Assembly: GCA_030248225.1 (NCBI GenBank)
Contig: JASANE010003224.1
Location: forward strand, 56,978-120,977
DNA length: 64,000 nucleotides
Origin: Trileptium ribeirensis
Taxonomy: Eukaryota; Nematoda; Enoplea; Enoplida; Thoracostomopsidae
Direction: 5' to 3'
The translations under genes were made by a program, and so were the position numbers. Under the pieces are notes generated by a model. It did not search any database. It was not told where the DNA came from and saw only the letters and a program-made list of their open reading frames with translations. Of this stretch, positions 11,060 through 22,784 are shown piece after piece; the first letter of the stretch is position 1, and every line of letters starts with the position of its first letter.

Positions 11060-11850
11060 CCTAAGATCAGGTTTTTTTGTGCAAAATCCTGTGCATTTGC
11101 ACACTAAAATTTGAGAATGCACACCTCAATTTCAGAATGCACCAACTTTTGCACACTAAATTTTTTTAATTTAATTGCCAAATAGCTCGGCTTTCCATTC
11201 GGCGAAAATTTTGCCAGGGGCATGAACCAGGGCTCCCCCTGGTTCCGAATCGGTGGGGAGGCGCCTGATTTTGCCAGAGGGCATTTTGCCAAGAGAAAAA
11301 TGGTTAAAAATCGTGTTAGAAACACTGCCAAAACCCTTTTGGTGGAGAGAAAAAGCGGTTTTGAAGCAAATCTTGACAAAATTTGCGAATTTTTTTGCTT
11401 CAGAATGGAATTTTAGTACAAATTTTGATCAAATTTTATATACATTGAACCGACTGGAAACAAAAAATATTCCAAGAAGCAACGAACCGTAGGTAGCCCA
11501 AAATTTTGCCAGAGGGGACGCACCGGGGCACTTGTTTTGAACCAGGGGGAACCGAAAAATGCCAGCCCTCCCATCCCAATTTGGGGAGCTCAGAATAAAT
11601 TTCTTTTGTTTTGAAAGACATGTCAGTACCAATTTTTACGCCAAATTTAAAAACACTTATATATTGTAAGACGTTTGGTCTTAATACAAAAATTGCAATA
11701 TAGATAGACATGGCACCATATACAATGCATAGATATGAATGGGAAGACATGACTGGAAGTTTCGAGCAACTTTTTGATTTTGCACACTTTAATTTGACAA
11801 TGCACAAAGTTTGCACACATGGAAAAACCAAAAACCCTGCCTAAGATTTG
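11060..11850. mobile_element. Non-autonomous element with TGCACA-rich ends
   Basis: The left end (AGGTTTTTTTGTGCAAA, then repeated TTTGCACAC / AATGCAC words to about 11,155) is mirrored at the right end. There TTTGCACAC, AATGCACAAAG and GTTTGCACAC are followed by AAAACCCTGCCT near 11,840. Between them lies repeat A (11,190-11,620). The ends look like terminal inverted repeats of a hAT-like non-autonomous element that carries or was invaded by repeat A. No clean target duplication was identified. Confidence 0.45.
11190..11620 (+). repeat. Dispersed repeat A, copy 2
   Basis: Starts CCATTCGGCGAAAATTTTGC and continues through an AACCAGGGG / CCCCTGGTTC inverted motif, AACACTGCCAAAACC and a second CCAGAGGGGACG block. 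The same order of words is found at 17,757-18,130, and the first block is also found inverted near 8,050. It is non-coding. Confidence 0.65.
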
Positions 11851-11939
11851 ATAAGATCTACGCATAAATGATTCGAATTTTTTTATGTGAATATGACTGT
11901 ATACACACTGGAGTTTATCGACGCTTGCATACCATTTGT

Positions 11940-13085
11940 ACGCTTTCGGGTCGGCTCAAATCGTCGAAGTGCTTTGCAGCCTATCAAAGGGCTGTCACCA
12001 TGGCCTATGCTTGGAATTGGCATTATAAGCCCGGTGCCCGAAACACGATCAGGAAGTAGTAGAGAGCTTGTTTTATGGGTTATTTTACGAAATGGTCCGA
12101 AACCTTTTCAACGAAGGATCAAACAGCCAAAACAATAACGGAACTCTAAATAACGTTGTTAGCCGTTGGTTGCCTTCACGGTGTGCCTATTGTAATAATT
12201 ACAGATCAAGGCCCGTGTTTCATATCAGGGGATTTCAGGGAGGAATCATGCCGTAACTATTGTAAGATGCGTGCAGGAAGATGGCTAAAAGGACTGCTAC
12301 AATCGATTCTATAAATAGATTTTATTATACCAGTCATTCTGTAGAATCGAAGCTATCGAATAATTCTATATAAAATCACGTGAATTTATTTTAAATCGAA
12401 ATTTCTAGAATTTATTATAGTACTATTTATTCGACATATTAAACAGTGAATCATCTTAATAAACTCTGGCACAATTAATACTGCAAAAACACAGCAAATT
12501 CTACTCAATTTTATTTCAAGATGGTGTCTTTTCTACTAGAACTGATTCTGTCTGGGATTGATTCAACAACGGAACTGATTCTAGCATATATTTTTACGAT
12601 CTCGCATTGTTGCATCAGGCCAAATCGAAACAAAAAGGTATATTCAGCTCAGCACCTTACCACAATCAATTGGACGGGTTAGTCGAACGTTGGTTTCAAA
12701 TACTCATAGCAATGTTATGTTCAAACCGACTATGGATCTCATGCCCGATCGGTTTGACTAGTTCAACGAACCAATCTGCTTCGCACCTCTGATCAAACGA
12801 CATTTTTTATTATGACAGCCATGGACCCAGATTTACCAGGCAAAAATCCCATATACCCTCAAATGCAAACAACTAAGTATCGATGGATGGTACCCGGTGC
12901 ATTTGGTCGGAAAACTATCAAAGGTGTGGGAATAAGTGCGTCATTGACTTTTCCTCGCGCAGTCAAATTACAAACAGTATTTCGACCGCAAAGCCGAAAA
13001 ACGTACATTCAATGTCGGAGACATCGTTGTTATGAAAAATTCGCAATGTATAACCCAGGATCCATTCAAAAAGTATAACTCAGGA
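11940..13085 (+). pseudogene. Ty3/Gypsy-type integrase relic
   Basis: Retroviral-type integrase core pieces appear in the correct order but in shifting frames. First comes a segment with PVPETRSG (GPLP-T-like) near 12,030. Near 12,178-12,252 lies the catalytic stretch HGVPIVIITDQGPCFISGDF, with the second Asp of the DDE triad. Near 12,650-12,710 lies FSSAPYHNQLDGLVERWFQ, carrying the Glu of the triad. Near 12,980-13,040 lies FNVGDIVVM, the usual integrase C-terminal barrel start, preceded by FDRKAEK. An A+T-rich insertion separates the Asp and Glu motifs. Reverse transcriptase and protease were not found upstream, so only the 3' end of pol remains. Confidence 0.8.
12290..12600. mobile_element. 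A+T-rich insertion inside the Gypsy integrase
   Basis: These 310 bases interrupt the integrase core between its Asp and Glu motifs. They are dominated by AATCGATTCTA, AGAATCGAAG and GAACTGATTCTG-type words, several in opposite orientation, consistent with a small decayed MITE or foldback element. Exact ends are not resolvable by eye. Confidence 0.4.
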
Positions 13086-14330
13086 AGTTGATAATTTATT
13101 CTAGGTAGTCACGGCCTGTTTCCAGAACATCACTGGCACGGGTTGGCAGCGCAACACAAATCCAGAAGCGGAATTCAAACATTTCGGTGGTAGCGCCGGT
13201 GATTACTCTAGGAATGTACGAGGTGAAACTCTGAATGGCTTAAATCAGTGTGGAACGAATTTGGTGAGCAATTATATATATCATATATAGGTTGAGCTTT
13301 TATCGCTGAAGAGTGTTAAACTTTGAATGATTTTAGATGCTGACCCCCTACTACGCCTCAGAGTTCAAGCCAGGGCGTTACACAGTTCACGCTCCTGCAA
13401 AATCCGGCACCCCAGTTCCGACCATAGTCCCAGGCAAATGCTTCCTGGAAAATTTTCAGCGGTTGGAGAAGCCAGTTATTCTGTATATCCAGCTTTGATT
13501 TGAACAGCAGCGTTGGTATCTGTCACAGTCATCCTAGGCTATAAAAGGCGGGCCTGGGTTGTGCCATTCTCGCCGTGACTTCGATCTCGGGAGAGCCTTG
13601 CCTGTGTCAGTTTTTTTGGCTTTCCAAATAGCAAAAGTCGAGTAGGATATCGATGGCAATGTTTTTGGATATGCCACGAGTAGTGTTGCTATTCAACAAT
13701 ACACGATCTTTGTTTTGTGTCGCTTATTTCGAAGCCAAGTCGTTCTCTGGCTGCGCCAATTCCAGACATCACGGGAACGTGGTCCGGTTATCAATTCAGC
13801 TAATATATACTGTGATATAGTCGGCGCATGTTACTTTAGTAAATCGCCCCAACCCTCCGTTTTCATTGACGACTACTGCGTTTGTTTCAATTTCGCAATA
13901 CCCAAGGTGAATTGCTTTGGGGACAATATGGTCCCTTGTCTTACGCTAGATTTGATAGGAATGACCGACTGCGAACACGCCACTAGCTACACCGACCGTT
14001 GTTTAACTACAATGATGATAATGGCCAACCAACGTCTGCCTCATCATAATTATATATGACCGATTACGTAGGACGCGACTTGCTGCTACACCATTTTTTT
14101 GCAGCGAGCATTGTTATTTTTTCATGGGATATGGCCTATTGGTGGTATCAATTGAGGTTGATGGGTCATAATTGTCGCAAGCAAACTGTCGTTAGTTACA
14201 TAAGAGTGGGCTGCTAATCTCTTTGTATTTTCGTTTACAGGCATTATTCACGTGCTAAAAATAGTAATAATATTGCGGTCTTGTAAAACATTTAAATTGT
14301 TTGATGTCTAGTTGACTTCGCCAAAAAGTG
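13086..14330. other. Sequence 3' of the Gypsy relic, possible LTR
   Basis: TATAAAAGG at 13,540-13,548 is followed by GGGTTGTGCCATTCTCGCC and a CTCGGGAGAGCC segment, as in an LTR promoter followed by R/U5. Its position 450 bases after the integrase end fits a 3' LTR. A matching 5' LTR is not visible in the window. From 13,650 to 14,330 nothing is recognisable. Confidence 0.35.
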
Positions 14331-14338
14331 AAGATTGT

Positions 14339-14358
14339 ATGATGGATGCCAATCCGGA
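14339..14358 (+). CDS. Candidate first exon of the phase-2 gene series
   Basis: A short reading MMDANP plus two bases (GA) runs into a perfect GTAAGT donor at 14,359, leaving phase 2. The next supported exon (15,544) starts in phase 2 with C, giving GAC at the junction. There is no signal peptide in this start. It is only a donor plus ATG match, so confidence is low. Confidence 0.3.
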
Positions 14359-15543
14359 GTAAGTGTATAGATTTAGTCGTAGCAAAGCATTTATGTCGCG
14401 TAACGAGTAATAGATTAATAATGTTTTTTACATGTGAAGTAGCGGAATTTTCCGAGCACGTTAAAGTTTATCGCTCCTCTATTAGACATACAGAGAATTG
14501 TTATCATATCTAACGCAATTATTGAGTCATTGGAGGCCTACACAAATGAATGTTTCGAAATTTGTTTCGTTTGTTGGATCCAGTAATCTTACGAGGAAAC
14601 ACATCGTGTTAAGGAATTAATGCATCAGTTCACTTTAGTTTTCGCGAATTTATTTTGTGTGGCAAGACAAGTAACAAAATAAGAGCTTCGGATACCCGTG
14701 GTTGGCAAATATCTGTAAACAGCTTTGTTTACTAATGATCCAAAATGATTCGCTGAACGTTGTTTTTTCCAAATTTATCAATTTTCGAATATCGACACGA
14801 CAAAGATGCTGCTAATTCGATGCTAGTTTTAGCTCGCTTACAACCAGTTCTAAATGATTTTTCTTTTTTTCTATTTATATTAAATTTCTAATCCTGGAGT
14901 AATTGTTATACAAATTCGTGGATTGGAGTAATTGTTGTACAAATTCCTGGATTCAATGTTGTTGTAAGTTTGGCTTCAACTGCATATTAGGACCTCTAAC
15001 ACGTTGTTTCTTCGCAGCGTATCAGGATGACTGATGTAGATCATACTATTTGCATAGTTGCTACGTGTTTTCACTTGACACCTGATTCTGTGTCAGTAGT
15101 ATTATATATATTTAATACAAGAGTCTAACAAAACGTGTTATATTATGTGATACGTATCACAACATAACCGTCGGTATTTGTAACTCGTGTGGGTAATGCT
15201 TAACATTTCTAGGTAGACTTAATTCATTATATCCAGTTGAAGTACTGCTGATCTGGTGGTCTTTAGGTATAGCCATAGCAAATTGCCTAGGTTATCTGGC
15301 TCACAAAAGCGTGAGAATACTGCTGCAACAACTTCAATCATAATTTGTCAACCTATCGCATAATGCGAAATAACATCACTGACACAGTAGAGTTTCTAGC
15401 TTCTCTTCTTCATTACTGCTATGTTCTCGCTAATACATCTTACGTTTGGAACTTTTGCTTGATGTTTTTAGCACATCGTGAACGCGTCATATTTTGTTCT
15501 AAAACTCATGGCCCAATATGTTACTCCAAATTTAATATTGTAG

Positions 15544-15642
15544 CCCGGCTGAAATTGTCGCAGTTGTACAACAGTTAGTGAACATTGTTGTTGATTCGTG
15601 CCTTGGACATGAAGACGACAATATGCCCTCAGTTTTATGTTT
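15544..15642 (+). CDS. Phase-2 exon, predicted helix type (copy a)
   Basis: 99 bases between TTTAATATTGTAG and GTAAGT, open only in phase 2-2. It encodes PAEIVAVVQQLVNIVVDS followed by an acidic tail. The first 18 residues match the exon at 26,704 (SSEVIALLGQLVELVVAA): a conserved E-[IV]-x-A-x-x-x-Q-L-V-x-[IL]-V-V pattern that looks like an amphipathic helix. Function unknown. Joining to 20,393 gives TTG at the junction, with no stop. Confidence 0.62.
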
Positions 15643-15856
15643 GTAAGTTAAATATATACTTATAATGTAGTGGAGCCGGTGTTCTGCTGTATTTGGACAA
15701 AAATGTGCGAGTGATGATGTCAAGGTGACCTTACTCAATACCTAGTGATTGGCAAGGATATCCGAACACACACTAAGTTGGATATTCGCCGCTTCTTGCA
15801 ACATCCTACACCCTGAAATGATGTCGATCGATTGTTTAATTCATGCTTGCACAAGG

Positions 15857-16490
15857 GTCTGTGATAGTCGAATCTTCTGAAGAGTGCGATAATCTTCAAT
15901 TTTTTCTTATAAACGTCCGCGTTTCCGTCCCTATCCTCACCAGGTTTATAACCCACTTTATGGTTTAGGTTCTTAAACCACCAGCTTTTGTCCCTACCTG
16001 GTTTTTGAACGACCAGATTCCTACGCTCACAATGTTTTTGAACCACCAGTTCTACACCATGTCCATGTTCTTTGACCATTAATCCATACCCTCATCAAGT
16101 TCCTGAGCAATTAAAGGTTTACGCTAGCCAGATTCTTGAATCGTTAACCTATACACCCACATGTTCTTTACCATTAAGCGCAGACCCCACCTATCCCGGT
16201 TTCTTGGGATCTGAACAAAACATTTTTCAAAAATGTTCAACCCTCAGCAACCTAAGGGTCTAAACTTAATGGTCAAGAACATGGTATTGGTATGGATTAA
16301 TGGTTCAAGGCACTGGCGGGGGAATGGCTTTAGTGGTCCAAATACCTAGCGGGGTGGATCATTCATATGACACAACAACTGGATCATTAACCAGATGGGG
16401 TAAGGACGAAAACGACCGCCCTGTATCGCGGGCTTTTACAATCGAATCCGGAAGAGTGTCACTCTTCAGCAGTAGAGTCGTCTATCATGA
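15857..16490. mobile_element. Foldback-type element with minisatellite arms
   Basis: The left arm (GTCGAATCTTCTGAAGAGTG at about 15,868-15,887 and the following CGTCCGCG-TTCCGTCC segment) is repeated inverted in the right arm (CACTCTTCAGCAGTAGAGTCG near 16,460, then ATCGAATCCGG). Inside are degenerate tandem units of about 30-33 bases built on TTCTTGAACCACCAG / TTCTTGACCATTAA (15,965-16,250). Copies in the opposite orientation follow (16,262-16,340, for example AATGGTCAAGAAC). Inverted arms made of tandem repeats are the hallmark of foldback elements. Short open frames here are incidental. Confidence 0.6.
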
Positions 16491-17001
16491 ACTCCTGGTA
16501 TTTGCAAGATCACATGAAAAAATTTTGTAGAAGAGAATAGAAAAATGATTGATATTCGGCTCATTTTGTAAGTTTATGCTTAATTTAGCTATATTCGTGG
16601 CGCTAAATTACATTTTCAACTCTCAGAATTCACCATCTTGGCCATAAGTCAACCTAATTCTTTAACGACTTAGTTGTACATATCTGTTTACTAGTGATAT
16701 TATATCCACAGGGACATATGGTTTTGTACCGTCATTCTCTAACAAGGGTGGACTCATGCCGCTTTTGGCGAGTCCATTTGTTAACCTTTGTTTTGTGGCT
16801 TTTGGGCTCTCTTGTCGAATAAGTCTGGCTGGTTTTTAATCGTGTCAATTTCATACTAGCTTATCATGCCAAATTTTTCCAAATCATGCCAAAATCAAGT
16901 TTCCTTGTCTTTCACAGTTAGGACCACTTGACATCCGGAATTTTACTCTCCTACTGCCATAAATCTCTTCATTGCCACACACATTAGAATTAAAAAAATT
17001 A

Positions 17002-17750
17002 TCAGAACGTATTGAAGTGGAGATTGTGTGTTGCAGGGGTGAAATTTTTTAAATTCATTCTGTGTGTGTGATCGGTCATAACTCGGGAAAGGCTAAACCG
17101 ATTTTCATGATCTTGAGCTTATTCGAACCGGCATAGTCTATTTACCGTGTACATCCCCGAGCGCTTTTTGATTTGGGGTCTGGTTCCGTGGTCAGGGGTC
17201 TGAATGTGGATTTTTGCCCCATTTTATCTCACTTTAGTACCCTTCACGGAAGCAAGGTTGTTTTTATCTTAACTTTCGAATTTTTTCTCTGGTTGGTTTT
17301 ATTTTATAGTAAAATGATAAATGCCGATGGAGTTATGGGTTTGAGGTACGGCACTTTCGTGGTTCTTCGTCCCAAAATTAGAAACTTTGTTGTGACGTCC
17401 TGGGCGGCTGAAAAATTTCACATGGGGGTTTTCGGGATGGGAAACTCATTGCCGGTGCTGGATTTACTGTGCGACCCATGGTTCCATAGATACGCGGTAT
17501 GACGCCGCCATGTTTCATCAACCCAAAATTTCTAATTTTACTGTTACGTCTTGTTACGTTGGTGATAGCTTGCACTTGGGAGTTTTGGGGCATGGGAAAC
17601 TTATTGCCGGTGTTAGTTTTGGTCTAATTTGTGCGGTATTGTGTGATATCCACGTATAGCATATCGAGAGTTCACTGGCTGTGTCCGCAAAAGGCGTAGG
17701 TGTACCTATGTTTCATTACGTTCTGCAACATCGATAGAGTTACTAGTTTA
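17002..17750 (+). repeat. Dispersed repeat B, copy 1
   Basis: Starts TCAGAACGTA and GTGGAGATTGTGTGTTGCAG, continues through CATAACTCGGGAA, ACCGATTTTCATGATC, TTTACCGTGTACATCC and TTTTATTTTATAGTAAAATG, and ends near a GTTACTAG motif. About 700 bases align in the same order with 35,521-36,310. It is non-coding: the open frames are not conserved between the copies. It probably derives from a DNA transposon. Confidence 0.75.
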
Positions 17751-17756
17751 GTCTGA

Positions 17757-18130
17757 GATCTCCATTCGCTGAAAATTTTGCCAGGGGGAATGAACTGGGG
17801 GTGCTCCTGGCTCCGAACCGGGATTGCCTGATTTAGCTAGGGTACATTTTGTGAAGGGCAAAACTGTTAAAATTGTCTCAGAAACACTGCCAAAACCATT
17901 TTGATGGAAAAATTTGCGAAATTTTTGGTTTCAAGGCGGAATTTTAACCAAATTTTATGTGTTTTTTTACCAAGTGGAAATAAAAAATTTCCAAGAGACG
18001 ATGAACCGGGGGAAGCCTAAAATTTTGCCAGGGGGGACGAAATGAGCGGCACTCTGTTTTTTCCAAGGCACTTTCAAATGTCATGGTCTCCCACCACTCC
18101 CCAATTTGGAGAGGCCAGTTATTACATGTA
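17757..18130 (+). repeat. Dispersed repeat A, copy 3
   Basis: CCATTCGCTGAAAATTTTGCC, AACACTGCCAAAACC, then a second AAAATTTTGCCAGGGGGGACG block, in the same order as 11,190-11,620. It abuts the end of repeat B. Confidence 0.65.
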
Positions 18131-18419
18131 AAAGTTTTTTGGATTATTTATATATACAAACCGGTGTTCTGAAATTCGTCCAAAGTCGGGGTTCAATTCT
18201 GACCCTGGCGCCAGGGAAAAGAACCTGAAAATAAGGTTAATGATGTTGGAAACTCGGCTAAATTTTTGTTTTGGAAATTATGAATTGATTTGTACACAAA
18301 GCGGTGGACTGAAGATATGGTAGAGACATATAAGGAACAATTTGTCGAAATTTTAAGGGAAAGTGCAAAGTTAACTGTAGCCAAAAGTAAAAAAAATTCG
18401 CTGTTTCCCGTGTGAAAGG

Positions 18420-19045
18420 TTAAAATTCTGAGGGTTGAAAATTGTAAGGCGTACTGGGATATTGGGTATTTGCCGAGCTATATGGCAATCAGATATCCCA
18501 CGTGGGAACACAAGAATATGTACGTCATATAAACACGAGCTCCAAAATCTCAGGGGGCATAACCGATGCTTCGGAGGGAAGGGGTGGGAAACCAAACACC
18601 TATATAGCATAAGCGGCTGCCGAGATATCACCATTTTTGTGTAATTTGGATCTTATGGTTCCATTGAAAAACAGTTTTGACCTAACTCTGTAGGGTAAAT
18701 AAAGACAATGGTAGCATAACCTGTTCTGTTCTCCAGAGTGCATTGCTCTACAAAATGAGACCACAAATACTCGCATAGCTTGAGCGGTTACGAAGATATT
18801 ACAATTTTCGTGTATTTGCGTTCCCCTGGCTCATGAAAAACCCGACCTGACCAAACCCTGCAGCGTAAGTAATGACAATAGCAACACTCTATTTAGAGCT
18901 ACATGAAGGATATATTGCTCTACAAAATGAGACCAAAAGCTTTGCGACGAAAAACGCCATACCGATTGTGAAGATATTACCATTTTCAATTATTTTAGAT
19001 CTCAAGGGCCCAATTTAGAACCCGTTTTGACCGAAATCTTACATC
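18420..19045. repeat. Degenerate tandem repeat, period about 175-185
   Basis: At least three units share GAGATATCACCATTTT / GAAGATATTACAATTTT / GAAGATATTACCATTTT and GCTCTACAAAATGAGACCA, separated by about 175-185 bases. No coding frame persists across the units. Confidence 0.55.
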
Positions 19046-19079
19046 GTGAGAGAACTTCGTTAGTAAAGTATTATATACC

Positions 19080-19620
19080 AGTCGTAGTGGAACTACATTT
19101 TTTGAGCGGAGCGACGCATTAGTAATATGAACGTACTCAATGTCTTGGGAATATATTATTACCTAGACAACAATGAGTAAATGAAAGAATAGTTTTATTC
19201 CGTTCGAACGAAAAGCAAGACAAAGGAAGTCACGTGGCTTATACAGCATGGTGATGAATGGCAATCGAAGCAAAATGTAAGAGTTGCCGCCATACCTGAA
19301 AACCCCAGGGTATATGCCGTTAAAAAGACTCTACGACCAATAATTAAGCTGTTATGAGCTTAATTAGAGTTAGCTTAATTAATGATAAAATTGGCAAGTT
19401 GCCAAACTTCTATAATATCAGTGCACATCCTCACATGGTAAGCTTTCAAACAAAAAAAGTTTTTTTGAAATAGGTTCAGTGGTTCTTGAGATCCATGAAA
19501 GACTAACTTACCAACGGACATCGACTTTTTTGCTCCCAGACAGAAAATAAAAACGCTTCGCTCTGTCTCCTCGCTTCGCTCGGCGACGTCGCTCTGCTCA
19601 ATAAAATAAAATATAAAGGT
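19080..19620 (-). mobile_element. Non-autonomous DNA element C, copy 1
   Basis: The ends read TTTTTTGAGCGGAGCGACG at about 19,099-19,117 and, inverted, CGTCGCTCTGCTCAATAAA near 19,590. The interior, including CGACTTTTTTGCTCCCAGAC and GGTTCTTGAGATCCATGAAAG, is the reverse complement of 31,985-32,440. The G+C-rich CTTCGCTCGGCGACGTCGC end is strongly self-complementary. Confidence 0.65.
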
Positions 19621-19954
19621 TTATTTGCTTTATAAAGTGAGCGTAATTTGACTCAGATTTCGACACCGATTATCGGGTTACACTAAGTAACTTGATTTTT
19701 TGGCCCTTTCGAGACTCGACACGCCCTTTGACCCGGTTTCCAGGGGAATTTGTTGAAATCGGGCTGCCCGCCTGACGAAATGGTTCAAATAGAGATTTCA
19801 AACTATAAAATAACATAATCAATTCCTCCAGTTAAAGTTGAGTTATGCGTGTCACCCTAAAAACCCGATAACGGACATTGTTAAATTTCACCACTGTCAC
19901 GGCTAGTAAGAATTCTTCGCTTCGCTCGTTTCACTCACTACACTCAGAATTCAG

Positions 19955-20065
19955 TAATCAATGTTGTAATAAACGCATCAATCGGTTTGTTCCGCACATC
20001 ACACCGAATCGAAATTCCGAATCTGTCACAAAACCTCCTGAAACAAAGTCAAATAATGTTCTCAG
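19955..20065 (+). CDS. Weak candidate phase-2 exon
   Basis: 111 bases, open in phase 2-2, from an acceptor ending AGAATTCAG to a poor donor GTCAAA. It encodes a Ser/Asn/Pro-rich stretch ending TKPPETKSNNVL, reminiscent of the exon at 20,393. The donor is weak and the upstream sequence is self-complementary, so this may be chance. Confidence 0.22.
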
Positions 20066-20392
20066 GTCAAACTTTTTTAGTTTATTCAAAACGGTCTACA
20101 TCAGCGAACATTTTAAACTTAAACTCTATGCGTTGTATACTTGTTCAGCTCCACCAGCATTGTATTTACTTGGACCTCGATATTTAATTTTCGTTTTCAG
20201 TATAGCATTTTCCATTGTCGACCGAGAAATTTTGGGTTCGAAATATAATCAGATGCAGCGGCCGCATATAAGTGGATGGTGGCCGTCGATAGGGCCAATT
20301 GTGCTAGTCGTTCAGCTTGTCTCTACAGCCGGCCTAGGCCCGGTCCTGTTTCATTGAACCTGGCAATGTATTATCGTCTTAATCAATTTCAG

Positions 20393-20545
20393 GAAGTCGG
20401 CCGTTTCCAAATCACCATTAGAGACATCTACAGAGGCGCCGTCCACCACAAAAAATTCTGTCTTCAGTAGCCCTATTGATGTCGACAGGAAAAATCATTT
20501 GATACCGGAATCTGAAGAAAATGAGTCAAATTGCAATTTCGAGCA
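20393..20545 (+). CDS. Phase-2 exon, SKSxLETS type (copy a)
   Basis: 153 bases between AATCAATTTCAG and GTGAGT, phase 2-2. It encodes a Ser/Thr/Pro/Glu-rich stretch beginning KSAVSKSPLETSTEAPS and ending ESNCNFE. The start aligns with the exon at 22,594 (QSIVSKSQLETSPEPS), 2 kb downstream: same phase, nearly the same length (153 against 150), with SVF and SNCN landmarks also shared. This is an exon duplication within one gene. The sequence suggests a disordered linker. Confidence 0.68.
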
Positions 20546-22593
20546 GTGAGTCAAGTCAGGCCTGTCATATTTTTATTTAATAACATTATATACATATTTT
20601 TGAAATATTTGTTTTTAGAAAACTGCAGTAAAACTATTTGCATGTAGTGATTTGTACTAGCTTGTGTAAACAATATTGGACAAATATTTAGCAAATAAGG
20701 TTCCAAATATATGAACCCTTTTATTTTTGAAGCCCTGGCTCACTGTTATGGATAATTTTGGTAAATTCGTCCTCTATCTGAGTACTATGTGATCCTAAAC
20801 TGATTACTACGAGTAATTCACTGTTTTTCCTTACATCCGCGGTGACCTTTTCCGATGCAGGAACACTTTGAAGTAGTCAATATTTTTACGAATTAGCATC
20901 TGACCACAGAAGATCGAACCCCCTCCCGGGATTTTCGAGCTTACGCCAGGTTCCGCAAGTCATGTCGTCAGGTAGATTTTGGCTTCCCTCTGGTCAAAGC
21001 CTTCAGGTATTTTGAGCTGACTTAAAAATGATCGCCAAAAACGGTTATAAAATTAGTTCATTTGGGGTGTCTGGTACGGTTTCCCCTAGGTATTCCCATT
21101 TCCCGTGGTATGGAGCTGGGGGCACGGCAGCTCGAAGCGCCATGCAATATTTGGTTCTTATGGAGGGGCCAGAGTATCGCAATTTAGTGGCAGCACCTCT
21201 CACACCACAGTCATACATCGTGACCTTATACTTTACGCTCATCACAAGCATAGCAGCAGTTTGATTCAGTTGACATTTGATAAATGCGCACAAACTTGCC
21301 GAATCGACAAATGTACGCACACTCAAAAGGCGTTCAAACATCACCGAGTCCCTGTTCGCATTCGCCAAACTGCGACTATCGATGGCACAACAGTATGAAC
21401 GCAAACTTCTACAACACTTAGATCGTGATTTTGACAAATGAACAACCATGGTGTACGCACATAAAGTTTACTCAGTCATAAGTGATAAATTTTGTCACCG
21501 TTTTAACATCGTGAGAAATGTGCCGGTATAATATTTTGTGCTCTGTGGCTAGCTGTTCCATCGACTGTAAATTTTTGGGCTAATGTAATCTAATGGATGT
21601 GTGATGATTTACGGCCAACAACAGCAGCAACTCTCGGCTTATTGTAACTTTTGAGCAAGATATCCGCTCAGAATTTATAAACAACTTATGTAGTCCACTA
21701 GCATAGATCTCAATTTTTGTGGACACTATGTACAAAAGGAAGCTGAAACTCAATATATTAGATTTATTCTTAATATTCACGTCGTTACGAGAATTAAATA
21801 AACAATGTGCCGACATCTAAAAACGCGGCTCCAACGTAATTATTATTTAATTGTCGAGTTGGCTTGGGACTCCAGGTTTTGTCCAATTCTTTCTGCACTG
21901 GCAGTATAAACTCGTTAGGCCCAGTAAGTAGTTGTTATAGATCCTCCGATGTTGGTGCGGTTCTTCAGTACATTGTTGATTTCGTCACCACGGCTGATCG
22001 TTGTAGCCAGAACGAAACTGAATCACAACTGTGAGTGAATGAAAAGAGAACTTATACACTACCGATATTTCAATTGGTTTTTTAATTTTTTGTTTCTCAA
22101 ATCTGGGCACAGCTAGCCAAAAGTAGTCGTTCAAAAAATTCTACTCCACCGATTCGATTCGATATTCGTTCGAAAATTTTCAAATGTGTTCAAAATGTAT
22201 ACATACTAATTTTGAAGAGGCAAAGTTTTTATTTTCTTTCTGTTCGATGTTAGTTGAAAGCTCTATAATTACCGTTTAGACGGCTGCTATCTGGATGAAC
22301 GTAAAATGTTGTCTAAAAGATGTACGAAATATTTCATATATGGCTGTATGGAGTTTAGTATAAACATCTGCTGTACAAAGATTTAGATTTTTGTCGGATA
22401 GTATGTGAGTAATTCAGTTTCAGTGCAAAAATCGTTGCTTCTGCACTTGATTTGGAGGTGTTTCTTTTATTTTATGTGCTTTTATGTGTCAAATAACATC
22501 GAATGCCCCAAATGAGAATCTATTTTCTCTTTTTAGTGTCTTCGATTGTTTTTGTGAATCCTGAAATGTCTGACCGTAGTTTACCAATTTCAG

Positions 22594-22743
22594 ACAGTCG
22601 ATCGTTTCAAAATCACAACTAGAGACTTCCCCAGAACCGTCCACTGCATTAAATTCAGTGTTTGATAACGCTCTCGATGATAACGAAGAAAGCCATTCGA
22701 TACGGAAATCAGTAGGAATTGATTCAAGTTGCAACTCGACGCC
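22594..22743 (+). CDS. Phase-2 exon, SKSxLETS type (copy b)
   Basis: 150 bases from TTACCAATTTCAG to GTGAGT, phase 2-2. It starts QSIVSKSQLETSPEPST and ends with an acidic/Ser stretch containing SSCNSTP. Both acceptors share AATTTCAG with copy a, so part of the intron was duplicated too. The junction from 20,545 gives CAA and the junction to 26,704 gives CCC, both sense codons. Confidence 0.68.
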
Positions 22744-22784
22744 GTGAGTGCTGTAGTTCATTAATATGTATCTAAAAGTGGGTG

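Noticed and set aside
20205..20356. Phase-2 block after a strong TTTTCAG acceptor (IAFSIVDREI... to TGA)
   Set aside because: No donor in phase and it would end the gene just before two well-supported exons; could be an alternative terminal exon, but composition is unlike the series.
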